From an uncultured Angelakisella sp. (lineage in GTDB: Bacteria; Bacillota; Clostridia; Oscillospirales; Ruminococcaceae), in NCBI GenBank assembly GCA_947564495.1, contig CANOCD010000100.1, forward strand, positions 1 to 5,492: a stretch of DNA of 5,492 nucleotides, given 5' to 3'. Position 1 is the first letter of the stretch. Each line of letters starts with the position of its first letter. The translations under genes were made by a program, and so were the position numbers. The notes below the pieces were generated by a model, which was given only the letters and a program-made list of their open reading frames with translations, was not told the DNA's origin and searched no databases. Of this stretch, positions 1 through 5,332 are shown one piece after another.

Positions 1-76
1 CAGGCCGCTGTGGACCTTTATGGGCGTGGGGGCTTTGCTGATCCTAAACCACGGGCTCCAACTGCTGTTTGCTTGA
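1..76 (+). CDS. 3' end of an unidentified membrane protein (partial)
   Basis: Reading from base 2, the frame encodes 24 residues and stops with TGA at 74-76. The visible tail is hydrophobic (LWTFMGVGALLILNHGLQLLFA in two parts: LWTFMGVGALL then ILNHGLQLLFA) and ends directly after the nonpolar stretch, as the last transmembrane helix of an integral membrane protein often does. The gene begins outside the window, so neither its family nor its role can be named. The other two plus frames read polar, proline-rich or non-coding-looking peptides here. The SigA-type promoter of the next gene overlaps this stop codon, so the gene to the right is probably transcribed on its own. Confidence 0.55.
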   Translation, partial: RPLWTFMGVGALLILNHGLQLLFA

Positions 77-101
77 ACTGTTCCGCCATTCGTGCTATAC
101 T
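73..101 (+). promoter_or_regulatory. SigA-type promoter for the LRR lipoprotein gene
   Basis: A -35 box TTGAAC lies at 73-78 and a -10 box TATACT at 96-101, separated by exactly 17 bp. TG at 93-94 gives an extended -10 (TGCTATACT). Transcription would begin near 108, leaving a leader of about 36 nt before the ATG at 144. The -35 box overlaps the stop codon of the preceding gene. This is the best match to a housekeeping promoter in the window. Confidence 0.75.
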
Positions 102-143
102 GGCAGGGCAGACCAAGTTTTTGCAGAAAGAGGGAAACACAAC

Positions 144-1082
144 ATGAAGATGAAACTGGCTGCCTTGATGACAGCCCTTGCGCTGCTCCTGTCCGCCTGC
201 GGCGGCGGGGCGGCGAACTCTGTTGGCAGCGGCAATGGCGGGAGCCCGGCGGAGCTCCCCTCCGCCCCTTCCGGCGAAAGCCCCGCCCCGGAGTCGGAGG
301 CCCCCGCCCCGGAGCCGGACCAGCCCTCCTCCCTGCCGGCGTCGGGGCCCGCCTCCTCCCAGGCCGGGGAAGCCCCGGTCAGCCTCCCGGACATCCCGGT
401 GGAGGACCTGCCGGACATCGATGCCGCCCCCGCCTCGGATTTTATCTATGAGGACGACGGGAAGGGCACCCTTCGGATCATCGGCTACACCGGCAGCGGC
501 GTCGCCGAGCTCCGCATCCCCAACAAGATCGAGGGGAAGCGGGTGGATTCCATCGCCTTTCCCTTCCGTGCCGAGCTGAAGGACGTCACCAGCGTGGTCA
601 TCCCCTACGGCGTCACCACCCTGGCCACCGACTGCTTCCGGGAGCAGGCCCAGATCACCGCCGTCACCCTGCCGGACAGCCTTGCCGTCATCGAAAACAG
701 CGTCTTTTTACGCAGCGGCCTGAAGACCGTCGAACTCCCGGACAGCGTGGTCAGCATCGGGATCAGCGCCTTTGGCAGCTGCGCCGACCTGACAACGGCC
801 CGGCTTTCCGATAATCTTGCCGTCATTCCCAAGTTTGCCTTTGAACGGTGCAATTCCATGACCACCTTCAACTTCCCCGCCAGCCTTGTGGAGATCGGGG
901 AGGCCGCCTTCTACGGCTGCGACCGCCTGGAGCCCATCACCATCCCGGACAACGTGACCATCGGGGAACGGGCCTTCTTCAACGTCTTTGACCGGTTCTA
1001 CAACAGGGACTTCACCCTGACCTACCAGGGCCGGACCTACACCACCAGCGACACCACGGACCTCCCGGAGTGGCTCCGGTAG
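144..1082 (+). CDS. BspA-like (LRR_5) leucine-rich repeat lipoprotein
   Basis: This 312-residue surface lipoprotein probably mediates binding or adhesion. The start is ATG at 144, preceded by AAAGAGGG at 127-134. The frame is open further upstream, but those codons overlap the promoter. The signal peptide (residues 1-18) ends in a lipobox LLSA-C with Cys19 as the lipid-attached residue. Residues 20-98 are a low-complexity Ser/Pro/Glu/Ala/Gly spacer, presumably a disordered stalk. Residues 122-281 hold about seven repeats of roughly 23 residues, with the pattern 'v.lPdsv..Ig..aF..c..L..', as in VELPDSVVSIGISAF and FPASLVEIGEAAFYGC. This is typical of the LRR_5/BspA family. Residues 282-312 form a C-terminal cap. 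BspA-like proteins are known as surface binding proteins in gut and oral bacteria and protozoa, but the ligand here cannot be inferred. No sortase or dockerin motif is visible. The gene appears intact and is probably transcribed from its own promoter. Confidence 0.9.
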   Translation: MKMKLAALMTALALLLSACGGGAANSVGSGNGGSPAELPSAPSGESPAPESEAPAPEPDQPSSLPASGPASSQAGEAPVSLPDIPVEDLPDIDAAPASDFIYEDDGKGTLRIIGYTGSGVAELRIPNKIEGKRVDSIAFPFRAELKDVTSVVIPYGVTTLATDCFREQAQITAVTLPDSLAVIENSVFLRSGLKTVELPDSVVSIGISAFGSCADLTTARLSDNLAVIPKFAFERCNSMTTFNFPASLVEIGEAAFYGCDRLEPITIPDNVTIGERAFFNVFDRFYNRDFTLTYQGRTYTTSDTTDLPEWLR

Positions 1083-1097
1083 AGCCCGTCCAAAAAT

Positions 1098-1125
1098 TTG
1101 GCGGCGGTCACTTTTTCGGTAAAAA
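1098..1125 (+). promoter_or_regulatory. possible weak promoter for the chitinase-like gene
   Basis: TTGGCG at 1098-1103 and TAAAAA at 1120-1125 are separated by 16 bp. Both boxes are imperfect. The -35 overlaps a small palindrome (CCAAAAATTTGG, 1090-1101). If used, transcription would start near 1131, inside the 5' arm of the following hairpin, and that transcript would leave the Shine-Dalgarno unpaired. The match alone is weak. Confidence 0.3.
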
Positions 1126-1162
1126 AGGGGCACACTTCCTATTAAAAGGAGGTGTGCCTTTT
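1125..1162 (+). terminator. stem-loop after the LRR gene that contains the next gene's Shine-Dalgarno
   Basis: GGCACACTTCCT (1129-1140) pairs with AGGAGGTGTGCC (1147-1158) over 12 bp with one G-U pair and a 6-nt loop (ATTAAA). G-U and A-U pairs extend the base towards 1125 and 1162. The stem is preceded by an A run (1121-1126) and followed by only TTTT (1159-1162), so it resembles an intrinsic terminator with a short U tail. Its 3' arm includes AGGAGGT (1147-1153), the ribosome binding site of the chitinase-like gene, so the structure may also block translation on read-through RNA. Confidence 0.6.
1147..1153 (+). promoter_or_regulatory. Shine-Dalgarno that decides the TTG start at 1161
   Basis: AGGAGGT is a perfect anti-16S match. 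It lies 8 nt (AGGAGG to TTG) upstream of the TTG at 1161. An in-frame GTG at 1152 falls inside this site, so it cannot use it and is rejected as the start. Confidence 0.8.
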
Positions 1163-2378
1163 GCGTTCTGTCCGAACGATCCTTCTTGTCCTTTTTGCCC
1201 TGGCCCTTCTGGCCCTCCCCGGCCTGGGCGGTCTTGCCGCCTGGCGGACAGAGGGCTTTTCCCGCCTGGAGGAGAGCCCCGGGCGGAAGGAGCCCCCAAC
1301 CCAGACCGCCGCCCTCTCCCCCGGGGAGGACGGGGCGGAGGGGTCCCGGGCCGCCCCTGTCCTGGCAGGATACTACCCCTGGTACGCCCGGCTGGACGGC
1401 TACCTCCCCGGGGACCTTCCGGCGGGGATGCTCACCCACCTCCACTACGCCTTTGCCGGGGTGGACGAGGCGGGCCGGGTCCGGCTGGAAAATCCCAAGG
1501 AGGACCTGGCCAGCTTTGCCGGGCTCCGGGGCCTCCGGGAGGAGTATCCCGACCTGATGACCCTTCTTTCCATCGGGGGCTGGGACGGCTCCCGGAACTT
1601 CTCCCTGGCCGCCCGGGATGAGGAACACCGCCGGGCCTTCGCCCAAAGCGCCGCCGCCCTTATGGAGGAGCAGGGCTTTGACGGCCTGGACCTGGACTGG
1701 GAGTTCCCGGTGGCCGGGGGCAAGGAGGGGATCATCCACCACCCGGCGGACGGGGAGAACTACCTCCTGCTCCTCCAGGCGGTGCGGGAGGAGCTGGACG
1801 CCCGGGGGGAGGCGGCGGGGCGGCGGTATCTCCTCACGGCGGCGGTCTCCCCGGGGGAGGGCTTCACCGCCAACGTCCCCCTAAAGGAGCTGGCCGGGCC
1901 GGCGGACTACCTCTTTTTCATGGGCTACGACCAGAACGGCCCCTGGGACCCCCTCACCGGGATGAACGCCCCTCTTTCCTCCAAGGAGGGTGTAGGGCTG
2001 AAAGCGGCGGTGGAACGGTATCTGGACGCCGGGGTCCCCCGGGAGAAGCTGGTGCTGGGGGTCCCCTTTTACGGCTACCTCTACCGTTTGGAGGGGTCCG
2101 GCCAGCCGGGGATGCCCTTCGCCACGGCGGAGTCGGTGCCCTACGACACCATCGCCGCCCAGTGGCTGACCCAGGGCGCCCGCCGCCTGGACCCCGAGGG
2201 CCAGGTGCCCTGGCTTTCGGGGGAAGGGTGGTTTTTGTCCTACGACGACCCCTCCTCCATCGCCGCCAAGGGGCGGTACGCCCGGGACCTGGGCCTGGCA
2301 GGGGTCGGCGCCTGGGAGCTTTCCCAGGACCGGGAGGGGCGGCTGCTGGGGGCGCTGCGGCAGGCGGTACAGCCGTAA
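1161..2378 (+). CDS. GH18 family chitinase-like glycoside hydrolase, exported
   Basis: This 405-residue enzyme probably hydrolyses beta-1,4-linked N-acetylglucosamine polymers such as chitin by the substrate-assisted retaining mechanism of GH18. A TTG start at 1161 is chosen because it follows the Shine-Dalgarno at 1147-1153. Residues 5-28 are a hydrophobic signal peptide or anchor after MRSVR. Residues 29-66 are a polar linker. The catalytic barrel covers about 67-400. Visible motifs are GYYPWY (70-75), LTHLHYAFAG (91-100), SIGGWD (137-142), DGLDLDWE (174-181) with catalytic acid Glu181 and partners Asp174, Asp177 and Asp179, MGYD (254-257) supplying Tyr256 and Asp257, GVPFYG (300-305), YDDPSSI (361-367) and GVGAWELSQD (381-390) with the active-site Trp385. 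All key residues are present. FMGYDQNGPWDPLTG resembles ChiA-type chitinases. No LysM or carbohydrate-binding module is visible, which argues against a spore-cortex enzyme of the YaaH/SleL type. An endo-beta-N-acetylglucosaminidase acting on glycans remains possible. Confidence 0.9.
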   Translation: MRSVRTILLVLFALALLALPGLGGLAAWRTEGFSRLEESPGRKEPPTQTAALSPGEDGAEGSRAAPVLAGYYPWYARLDGYLPGDLPAGMLTHLHYAFAGVDEAGRVRLENPKEDLASFAGLRGLREEYPDLMTLLSIGGWDGSRNFSLAARDEEHRRAFAQSAAALMEEQGFDGLDLDWEFPVAGGKEGIIHHPADGENYLLLLQAVREELDARGEAAGRRYLLTAAVSPGEGFTANVPLKELAGPADYLFFMGYDQNGPWDPLTGMNAPLSSKEGVGLKAAVERYLDAGVPREKLVLGVPFYGYLYRLEGSGQPGMPFATAESVPYDTIAAQWLTQGARRLDPEGQVPWLSGEGWFLSYDDPSSIAAKGRYARDLGLAGVGAWELSQDREGRLLGALRQAVQP

Positions 2379-2381
2379 AGG

Positions 2382-2429
2382 AAAGGCCCGCCTTTTCTTC
2401 CAGACCAGGGAGAAAGGGCGGGCTTTTTT
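2382..2429 (+). terminator. strong intrinsic terminator between convergent genes
   Basis: The arms 2386-2401 and 2408-2423 pair over 16 bp (starting GCCCGCC with GGGCGGGC, with two G-U pairs) around a 6-nt loop. They are followed on the plus strand by TTTTTT (2424-2429). It lies just after the TAA of the chitinase-like gene (2376-2378) and just before the minus-strand stop at 2432-2434. Read on the minus strand the same stem is followed by CCTTTCCTTT, a weaker U-rich tail, so it probably serves both genes. Confidence 0.88.
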
Positions 2430-2431
2430 GT

Positions 2432-3409
2432 TTACCCCAGAGGCACCCGGGTCCCCTCAAGGACCAGGGCCGCCACGGCGGCGGGGTCGATGGGGACGAT
2501 CTGGCGGCTGAAGGAGCTGACCAGGGTCATGGCGTCCTTCCCTTTGGGGGTGGTCGAGGTGCCGGAGAGACTTAGGGGCGCCCCGCTTTGGTCCTCCAGC
2601 CGGAAGGTCACCGTCCCGGAGCGGGGCGGGAGGTCGGACGCCTGCTCCAGGCGGACCTCGGTGATGTTGGGGCCGGAGACCTCCAGCTCCACGGAGTAGG
2701 GACCGATCTCCACCCGGTCCACCGTCACCGGGCCCTGGCTGGTCTCCACCCGCTGGCCAAGCTGGTAAACGACGGTGTTTTCCAGGCTTTCGATCTGGAA
2801 GGGAAGCTGCCACTGGACCCCGGCGACGGGGGTGACGGTGTCGTTCTGGTGGTCCCGGGACAGATGGATAGCTCGGAGGTCAGCGGCCTCCAACACCCCA
2901 CGGGCTCCCCGGATGTCCTCGTCGCTGAAAAAGTCCACAACGAAGGAGATCTTGTTGTCGGTCTTGTCGCCGTCATCCACCATGTCGATGCCCATGCCGC
3001 CACAGCCCGCGCTTTCCAGCATGGGGATACAGTTGAGAAAGTAGCTGTCGGCGTCCAAAGCCACCCCCTCCGGGGCGGTGACGTCCAGGTGGAAGTAGGC
3101 GCAGTATTTGTCGCCCTCCGCTCGGGTCAGGGTAAGAGTCCAGCCCTCCACCGTCTGGCTGACGGGCAGGGCGGAGGGCTCCGGGATGCCCTCCGGCCAG
3201 GGGGCCGGTTCCGCCAGGGAGGCCGGGTCATCGGGAGCCTCGGGTATGTCCGGTTCCTCCGCCGAAGGCTCCTGGTCCGGGGCGGCGGGGATGCTCCCCG
3301 ATCCCCCCGCCAGGGGAGCGGGGCTTGCCGTCTGCTCCGATCCGCCGCAGGCGGCCAGACAGAGGCAGAGGACGGCCAGGAGCAGCATCCCAAAAAGCTG
3401 TCGTTTCAT
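2432..3409 (-). CDS. lipoprotein homologous to the ectodomain of the adjacent anti-sigma factor (DUF4179/DUF5643-like)
   Basis: This is a 325-residue lipoprotein. Start ATG (complement of 3407-3409) follows TAGGAA with 7 nt spacing. The signal peptide ends in the lipobox CLAA-C with Cys21. Residues 22-85 are a Pro/Glu/Ala/Ser-rich, probably disordered spacer. Residues 88-325 align by eye with residues 115-395 of the neighbouring anti-sigma factor. Shared blocks are EGWT, LDVTAPEG, a PML block, DNK(I/L)SFV, then RG. Further on come a TVxY...V.T..G.V.VD.V..(S)P.S.....SG segment and a closing D..A.VL.G...PL. It lacks the cytoplasmic sigma-binding region and the transmembrane helix. Three mature cysteines (103, 127, 136) have no counterpart in the anti-sigma ectodomain. 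It lies third in the sigma operon, 79 bp after the anti-sigma stop, with no promoter visible between them. The biochemical role is unknown. Sharing or competing for the signal sensed by the anti-sigma factor is my inference. Confidence 0.85.
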   Translation of the reverse strand: MKRQLFGMLLLAVLCLCLAACGGSEQTASPAPLAGGSGSIPAAPDQEPSAEEPDIPEAPDDPASLAEPAPWPEGIPEPSALPVSQTVEGWTLTLTRAEGDKYCAYFHLDVTAPEGVALDADSYFLNCIPMLESAGCGGMGIDMVDDGDKTDNKISFVVDFFSDEDIRGARGVLEAADLRAIHLSRDHQNDTVTPVAGVQWQLPFQIESLENTVVYQLGQRVETSQGPVTVDRVEIGPYSVELEVSGPNITEVRLEQASDLPPRSGTVTFRLEDQSGAPLSLSGTSTTPKGKDAMTLVSSFSRQIVPIDPAAVAALVLEGTRVPLG

Positions 3410-3440
3410 ATCAGGTTCCTACCTTTCCCATCCATTTCCA

Positions 3441-3467
3441 GGGCCCCGGAGACTGTCCCTGGGGCCC
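3441..3467 (-). promoter_or_regulatory. GC-rich hairpin between the anti-sigma and lipoprotein genes
   Basis: The arms 3441-3452 and 3456-3467 pair over seven G-C pairs, a G-U, a G-C, one mismatch and two more pairs around a 3-nt loop. It lies in the 79-bp gap between the anti-sigma stop (3489) and the lipoprotein start (3409). On the transcribed minus strand no U run follows, so it is not a canonical terminator. It could be an RNA processing, stability or attenuation element that sets the ratio of the two proteins. Confidence 0.45.
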
Positions 3468-3488
3468 CGCTTCGTTTGGTCTTTCCCG

Positions 3489-4676
3489 TCACTTGACGAG
3501 GGGGATCTTCATCCCCTGGAGGACGATGGCGTCCACGTCGTCGGGGTCGATGATCTCGGTAAAGGTCATGGTGATGCTGTCGGGCTGGGTGTCTCCGGTC
3601 CGGTATTCGATGGTATTGCCGTCCTTATCCATCACCTGGAGGGCGATGCCGAACTCGCTGTGGAGGGTGCTCCCGTCGTGGAAGATGGCCATGGAGCTTT
3701 CCTCGGTGTCTCCGTTAAAGACAAACCAGTCCTTCTTTTCTGCCTCCTCCGGGTCCACCTTGACAACGTTGCCCTTGTCGTCCACCTGGAAGGCGGAGAC
3801 CTCGCCCCCGATGACCACCTTGGTCCCGGGCTTCAGGACGGTGCCCTCCCCGGAGAGCTTGACAAAGATGCTCAGGGGGGAGAGGACCACCTCGTCCACC
3901 TTCACCTTGCCGTTGGGGGTATCCACTTCGGCGTCGGGCTTGTAGGTGACGGAGGTGTCCTGGTAATCCAGGTCGAAGGAAAGGTCGAAGTCCCCGGTGA
4001 CCAGTTTGTCAACATCCAGGGGATTGGCCCCGGCGTCCAGTTCCTCCACGGTGTACTTTTTATACCGGCTGACGCCCCCGATGTGGAGCTTCACCTTCTC
4101 CCCCCGGTAGTCCTTGGCCGTGATGGAGGAGAGGACGAAGGAGAGCTTGTTGTCGGCGGGGTCCTCATCCTTCACGTCATCGATGGTAAAGGTGACGGCG
4201 GGGTCCAGCATGGGCAGCTCCAGGCGGTAGTTCCCCTCCTCCAGGACGGTGCCCTCGGGGGCGGTGACGTCCAGGAGCACCCGCATCTGGGTCCGGTCCC
4301 CCAGGACCTGGCTGGCGGTGATGGTCCAGCCCTCCGCCGTGGCGGTGGCCCCAAGGTCCTGGCCCGCCTGGCTCACCAGGGCGTTTTCCTTTTCCCCGGC
4401 GTTCAGATGCCGGGCCAGGTCCTTGTTCATGGTAAAGTATCCCAGGGCGCTGGCCGCCACCGTCCCCACGCAGAGGGCCGCCGCCAGCAGCATAAATCCA
4501 AAGCTCGTCTTTTTCATGGTTCGTGTTTCTCCCTTCTCGACGGGGGCAAGGCCCGCCTTTTCCAGGGCCAGGGCCAGGACCCGCTCCTTTTCTTCCCGGG
4601 GCAGGGGCCCCTGATCCAGCAGCTGCCCGGCCTCCCCGGGCAGGGGGGAGCGTTCCAGCAGTTCTCGGATGGTCAC
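3489..4676 (-). CDS. membrane-spanning anti-sigma factor with DUF4179/DUF5643-like ectodomain
   Basis: This 395-residue protein is probably the anti-sigma partner of the preceding ECF factor. The start is GTG (4676-4674), overlapping the sigma stop as GTGA, with AAAGGGGTG just upstream, so translation is coupled. Residues 1-56 are cytoplasmic and contain no Cys or His, so this is not a zinc-binding (HxxxCxxC) anti-sigma domain. The segment with EEKERVLALALEKAG resembles the short N-terminal region of clostridial DUF4179 proteins. Residues 59-81 form one transmembrane helix. Residues 82-395 are extracellular, with the EGWTIT...LDVTAPEG...PML...DNKLSFV block at 115-181 and a DUF5643-like part around 225-275 (TPNGKVKVDEVVLSP). 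The likely role is to hold the sigma factor at the membrane until an outside signal arrives. An in-frame ATG at 4517 (residue 54) starts MKKTSFGF and has a possible ribosome site. A shorter form lacking the sigma-binding region is conceivable. Family naming is from pattern recognition, without a profile search. Confidence 0.82.
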   Translation of the reverse strand: MTIRELLERSPLPGEAGQLLDQGPLPREEKERVLALALEKAGLAPVEKGETRTMKKTSFGFMLLAAALCVGTVAASALGYFTMNKDLARHLNAGEKENALVSQAGQDLGATATAEGWTITASQVLGDRTQMRVLLDVTAPEGTVLEEGNYRLELPMLDPAVTFTIDDVKDEDPADNKLSFVLSSITAKDYRGEKVKLHIGGVSRYKKYTVEELDAGANPLDVDKLVTGDFDLSFDLDYQDTSVTYKPDAEVDTPNGKVKVDEVVLSPLSIFVKLSGEGTVLKPGTKVVIGGEVSAFQVDDKGNVVKVDPEEAEKKDWFVFNGDTEESSMAIFHDGSTLHSEFGIALQVMDKDGNTIEYRTGDTQPDSITMTFTEIIDPDDVDAIVLQGMKIPLVK

Positions 4677-5233
4677 AGGCTTACACCCCTTTCGGTCAGT
4701 TTCCGCCGGAGCCGTTCCCGGCCCCGGGCCAGCTTGCGCTCCACCGCCTTGGGGGTGAGACCCAGCAGGGCGGCGATGGCGCTTGTCTTTTCGTACAGGT
4801 AGTAGCGGCGGATGAAGATCTCCCGGTCGGGGGGTGGCAGCTCCTCCACCGCCTGGCGGAGGAGGCGGGCGTTTTCCCGCTCCGCCGCCTGGTCGGCCAG
4901 GTCGGTCCCGGGATCGGGGAGTTCCTCCTCCAGCTCCAGGAAGGGGGCGGCCCGGCCCAGGGCCCGGCGGCGGTTCAGGGCGGTGCGCCGGGCGATACCG
5001 TAGAGCCAGGGGGAGAGGGGCTGGGCCGGGTCATAGCGATCCAGTCCCCGCCAGAGGGCGACGAAGCTGTCGGCCACCGCCTCCTCCACCTCCTGGGAAT
5101 GTTCGGCCCCCAGGACAGCGGCACAGATGGTCCGCACGGGGAGGCCATACTGGTCCATAGCGGCCTCCAGGCCCTTGGCGGGGTCATTTTTCAGCAGCAG
5201 GGCCAGCTGTTGGTCGTTATATCCGGGGGGCAT
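4673..5233 (-). CDS. ECF-type RNA polymerase sigma factor
   Basis: This 186-residue sigma-70 family factor of the extracytoplasmic function group directs RNA polymerase to a small regulon. The ATG at 5233 is chosen because AAGGAAG lies 7 nt upstream. The frame also opens with a TTG at 5278, but that has no ribosome site and falls in the presumed promoter. Region sigma-2 spans about residues 22-91, with AVADSFVALWRGLDRYDP and PLSPWLYGIARRTALNRRR (the -10 recognition and core-binding region). An acidic linker covers 92-122. Region sigma-4 spans about 125-180, with ELPPPDREIFIRRYYL and a helix-turn-helix around TSAIAALLGLTPKAVERKL (150-168) for -35 recognition. Length and domain order are normal for a minimal ECF factor. 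It is first in an operon with the anti-sigma factor (GTGA overlap) and the paralogous lipoprotein. The group and target genes are not readable from the sequence. Confidence 0.93.
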   Translation of the reverse strand: MPPGYNDQQLALLLKNDPAKGLEAAMDQYGLPVRTICAAVLGAEHSQEVEEAVADSFVALWRGLDRYDPAQPLSPWLYGIARRTALNRRRALGRAAPFLELEEELPDPGTDLADQAAERENARLLRQAVEELPPPDREIFIRRYYLYEKTSAIAALLGLTPKAVERKLARGRERLRRKLTERGVSL

Positions 5234-5240
5234 TCCGTCA
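5234..5240 (-). other. spacer between ribosome site and the chosen sigma-factor start
   Basis: The minus-strand AAGGAAG (complement of 5241-5247) is separated by these 7 nt from the ATG at 5233. This optimal spacing is the reason for preferring the 186-residue form over the 201-residue form that would start at the TTG at 5278. Confidence 0.6.
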
Positions 5241-5269
5241 CTTCCTTTTTTTGCGAGTTTCTGCCCTTC

Positions 5270-5298
5270 ATTTTGCAACGGTTCCGGGGTTTTTGCAA
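5270..5298 (-). promoter_or_regulatory. candidate promoter of the sigma/anti-sigma/lipoprotein operon
   Basis: On the minus strand TTGCAA (5298-5293) and CAAAAT (5275-5270) are separated by 17 bp, each matching 4 of 6 housekeeping consensus bases. The transcript would have a leader of about 30 nt before the ATG at 5233. Inside the spacer lies GGAACC (5285-5280), which resembles the GGAAC core of ECF -35 elements and would allow autoregulation. However, no clear ECF -10 (CGT-type) appears at the right distance. Both readings are tentative. Confidence 0.35.
5271..5298. repeat. direct repeat TTTTGCAA with 20-bp period
   Basis: Two identical copies of TTTTGCAA lie at 5271-5278 and 5291-5298. The period is 20 bp, close to two turns of the DNA helix, and GGTTCC lies between them. 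The core TTGCAA is itself a palindrome. The copies overlap the candidate operon promoter, so a paired binding site for a regulator is possible, though chance is not excluded. Confidence 0.5.
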
Positions 5299-5308
5299 GG
5301 GGGGCGGA

Positions 5309-5332
5309 AGAAATTTCTGAAAGGCGCCTTCA
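5309..5332. repeat. two adjacent palindromes upstream of the sigma operon
   Basis: AGAAATTTCT (5309-5318) and AAGGCGCCTT (5321-5330) are both perfect 10-bp palindromes separated by 2 bp. The second extends to TGAA-A-GGCGCCTTCA (5318-5332) with one extra base. They lie just upstream of the candidate promoter of the sigma operon and could be an operator, but no known regulator motif is recognised. Confidence 0.45.

Noticed and set aside
1152..1160. GTG start at 1152 for the chitinase-like gene
   Set aside because: It overlaps the Shine-Dalgarno itself. The TTG at 1161 is correctly spaced from that site.
708..1742. Long minus-strand open frame of 344 codons opposite the LRR and chitinase-like genes
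   Set aside because: It spans two real plus-strand genes and their intergenic hairpin, is rich in Gly/Pro/Val/Ala with no motif or ribosome site, and is explained by the scarcity of stop codons in GC-rich DNA.
3108..4802. Long plus-strand open frame of 564 codons opposite the anti-sigma and lipoprotein genes
   Set aside because: The opposite strand carries two recognisable homologous genes and the GTGA-coupled operon. The plus reading is a His/Gly/Val/Leu-rich antisense shadow without a signal or domain.
5234..5278. Extended sigma-factor start at the TTG at 5278
   Set aside because: It lacks a ribosome site and would place coding sequence in the presumed promoter, while the ATG at 5233 has AAGGAAG at ideal spacing.
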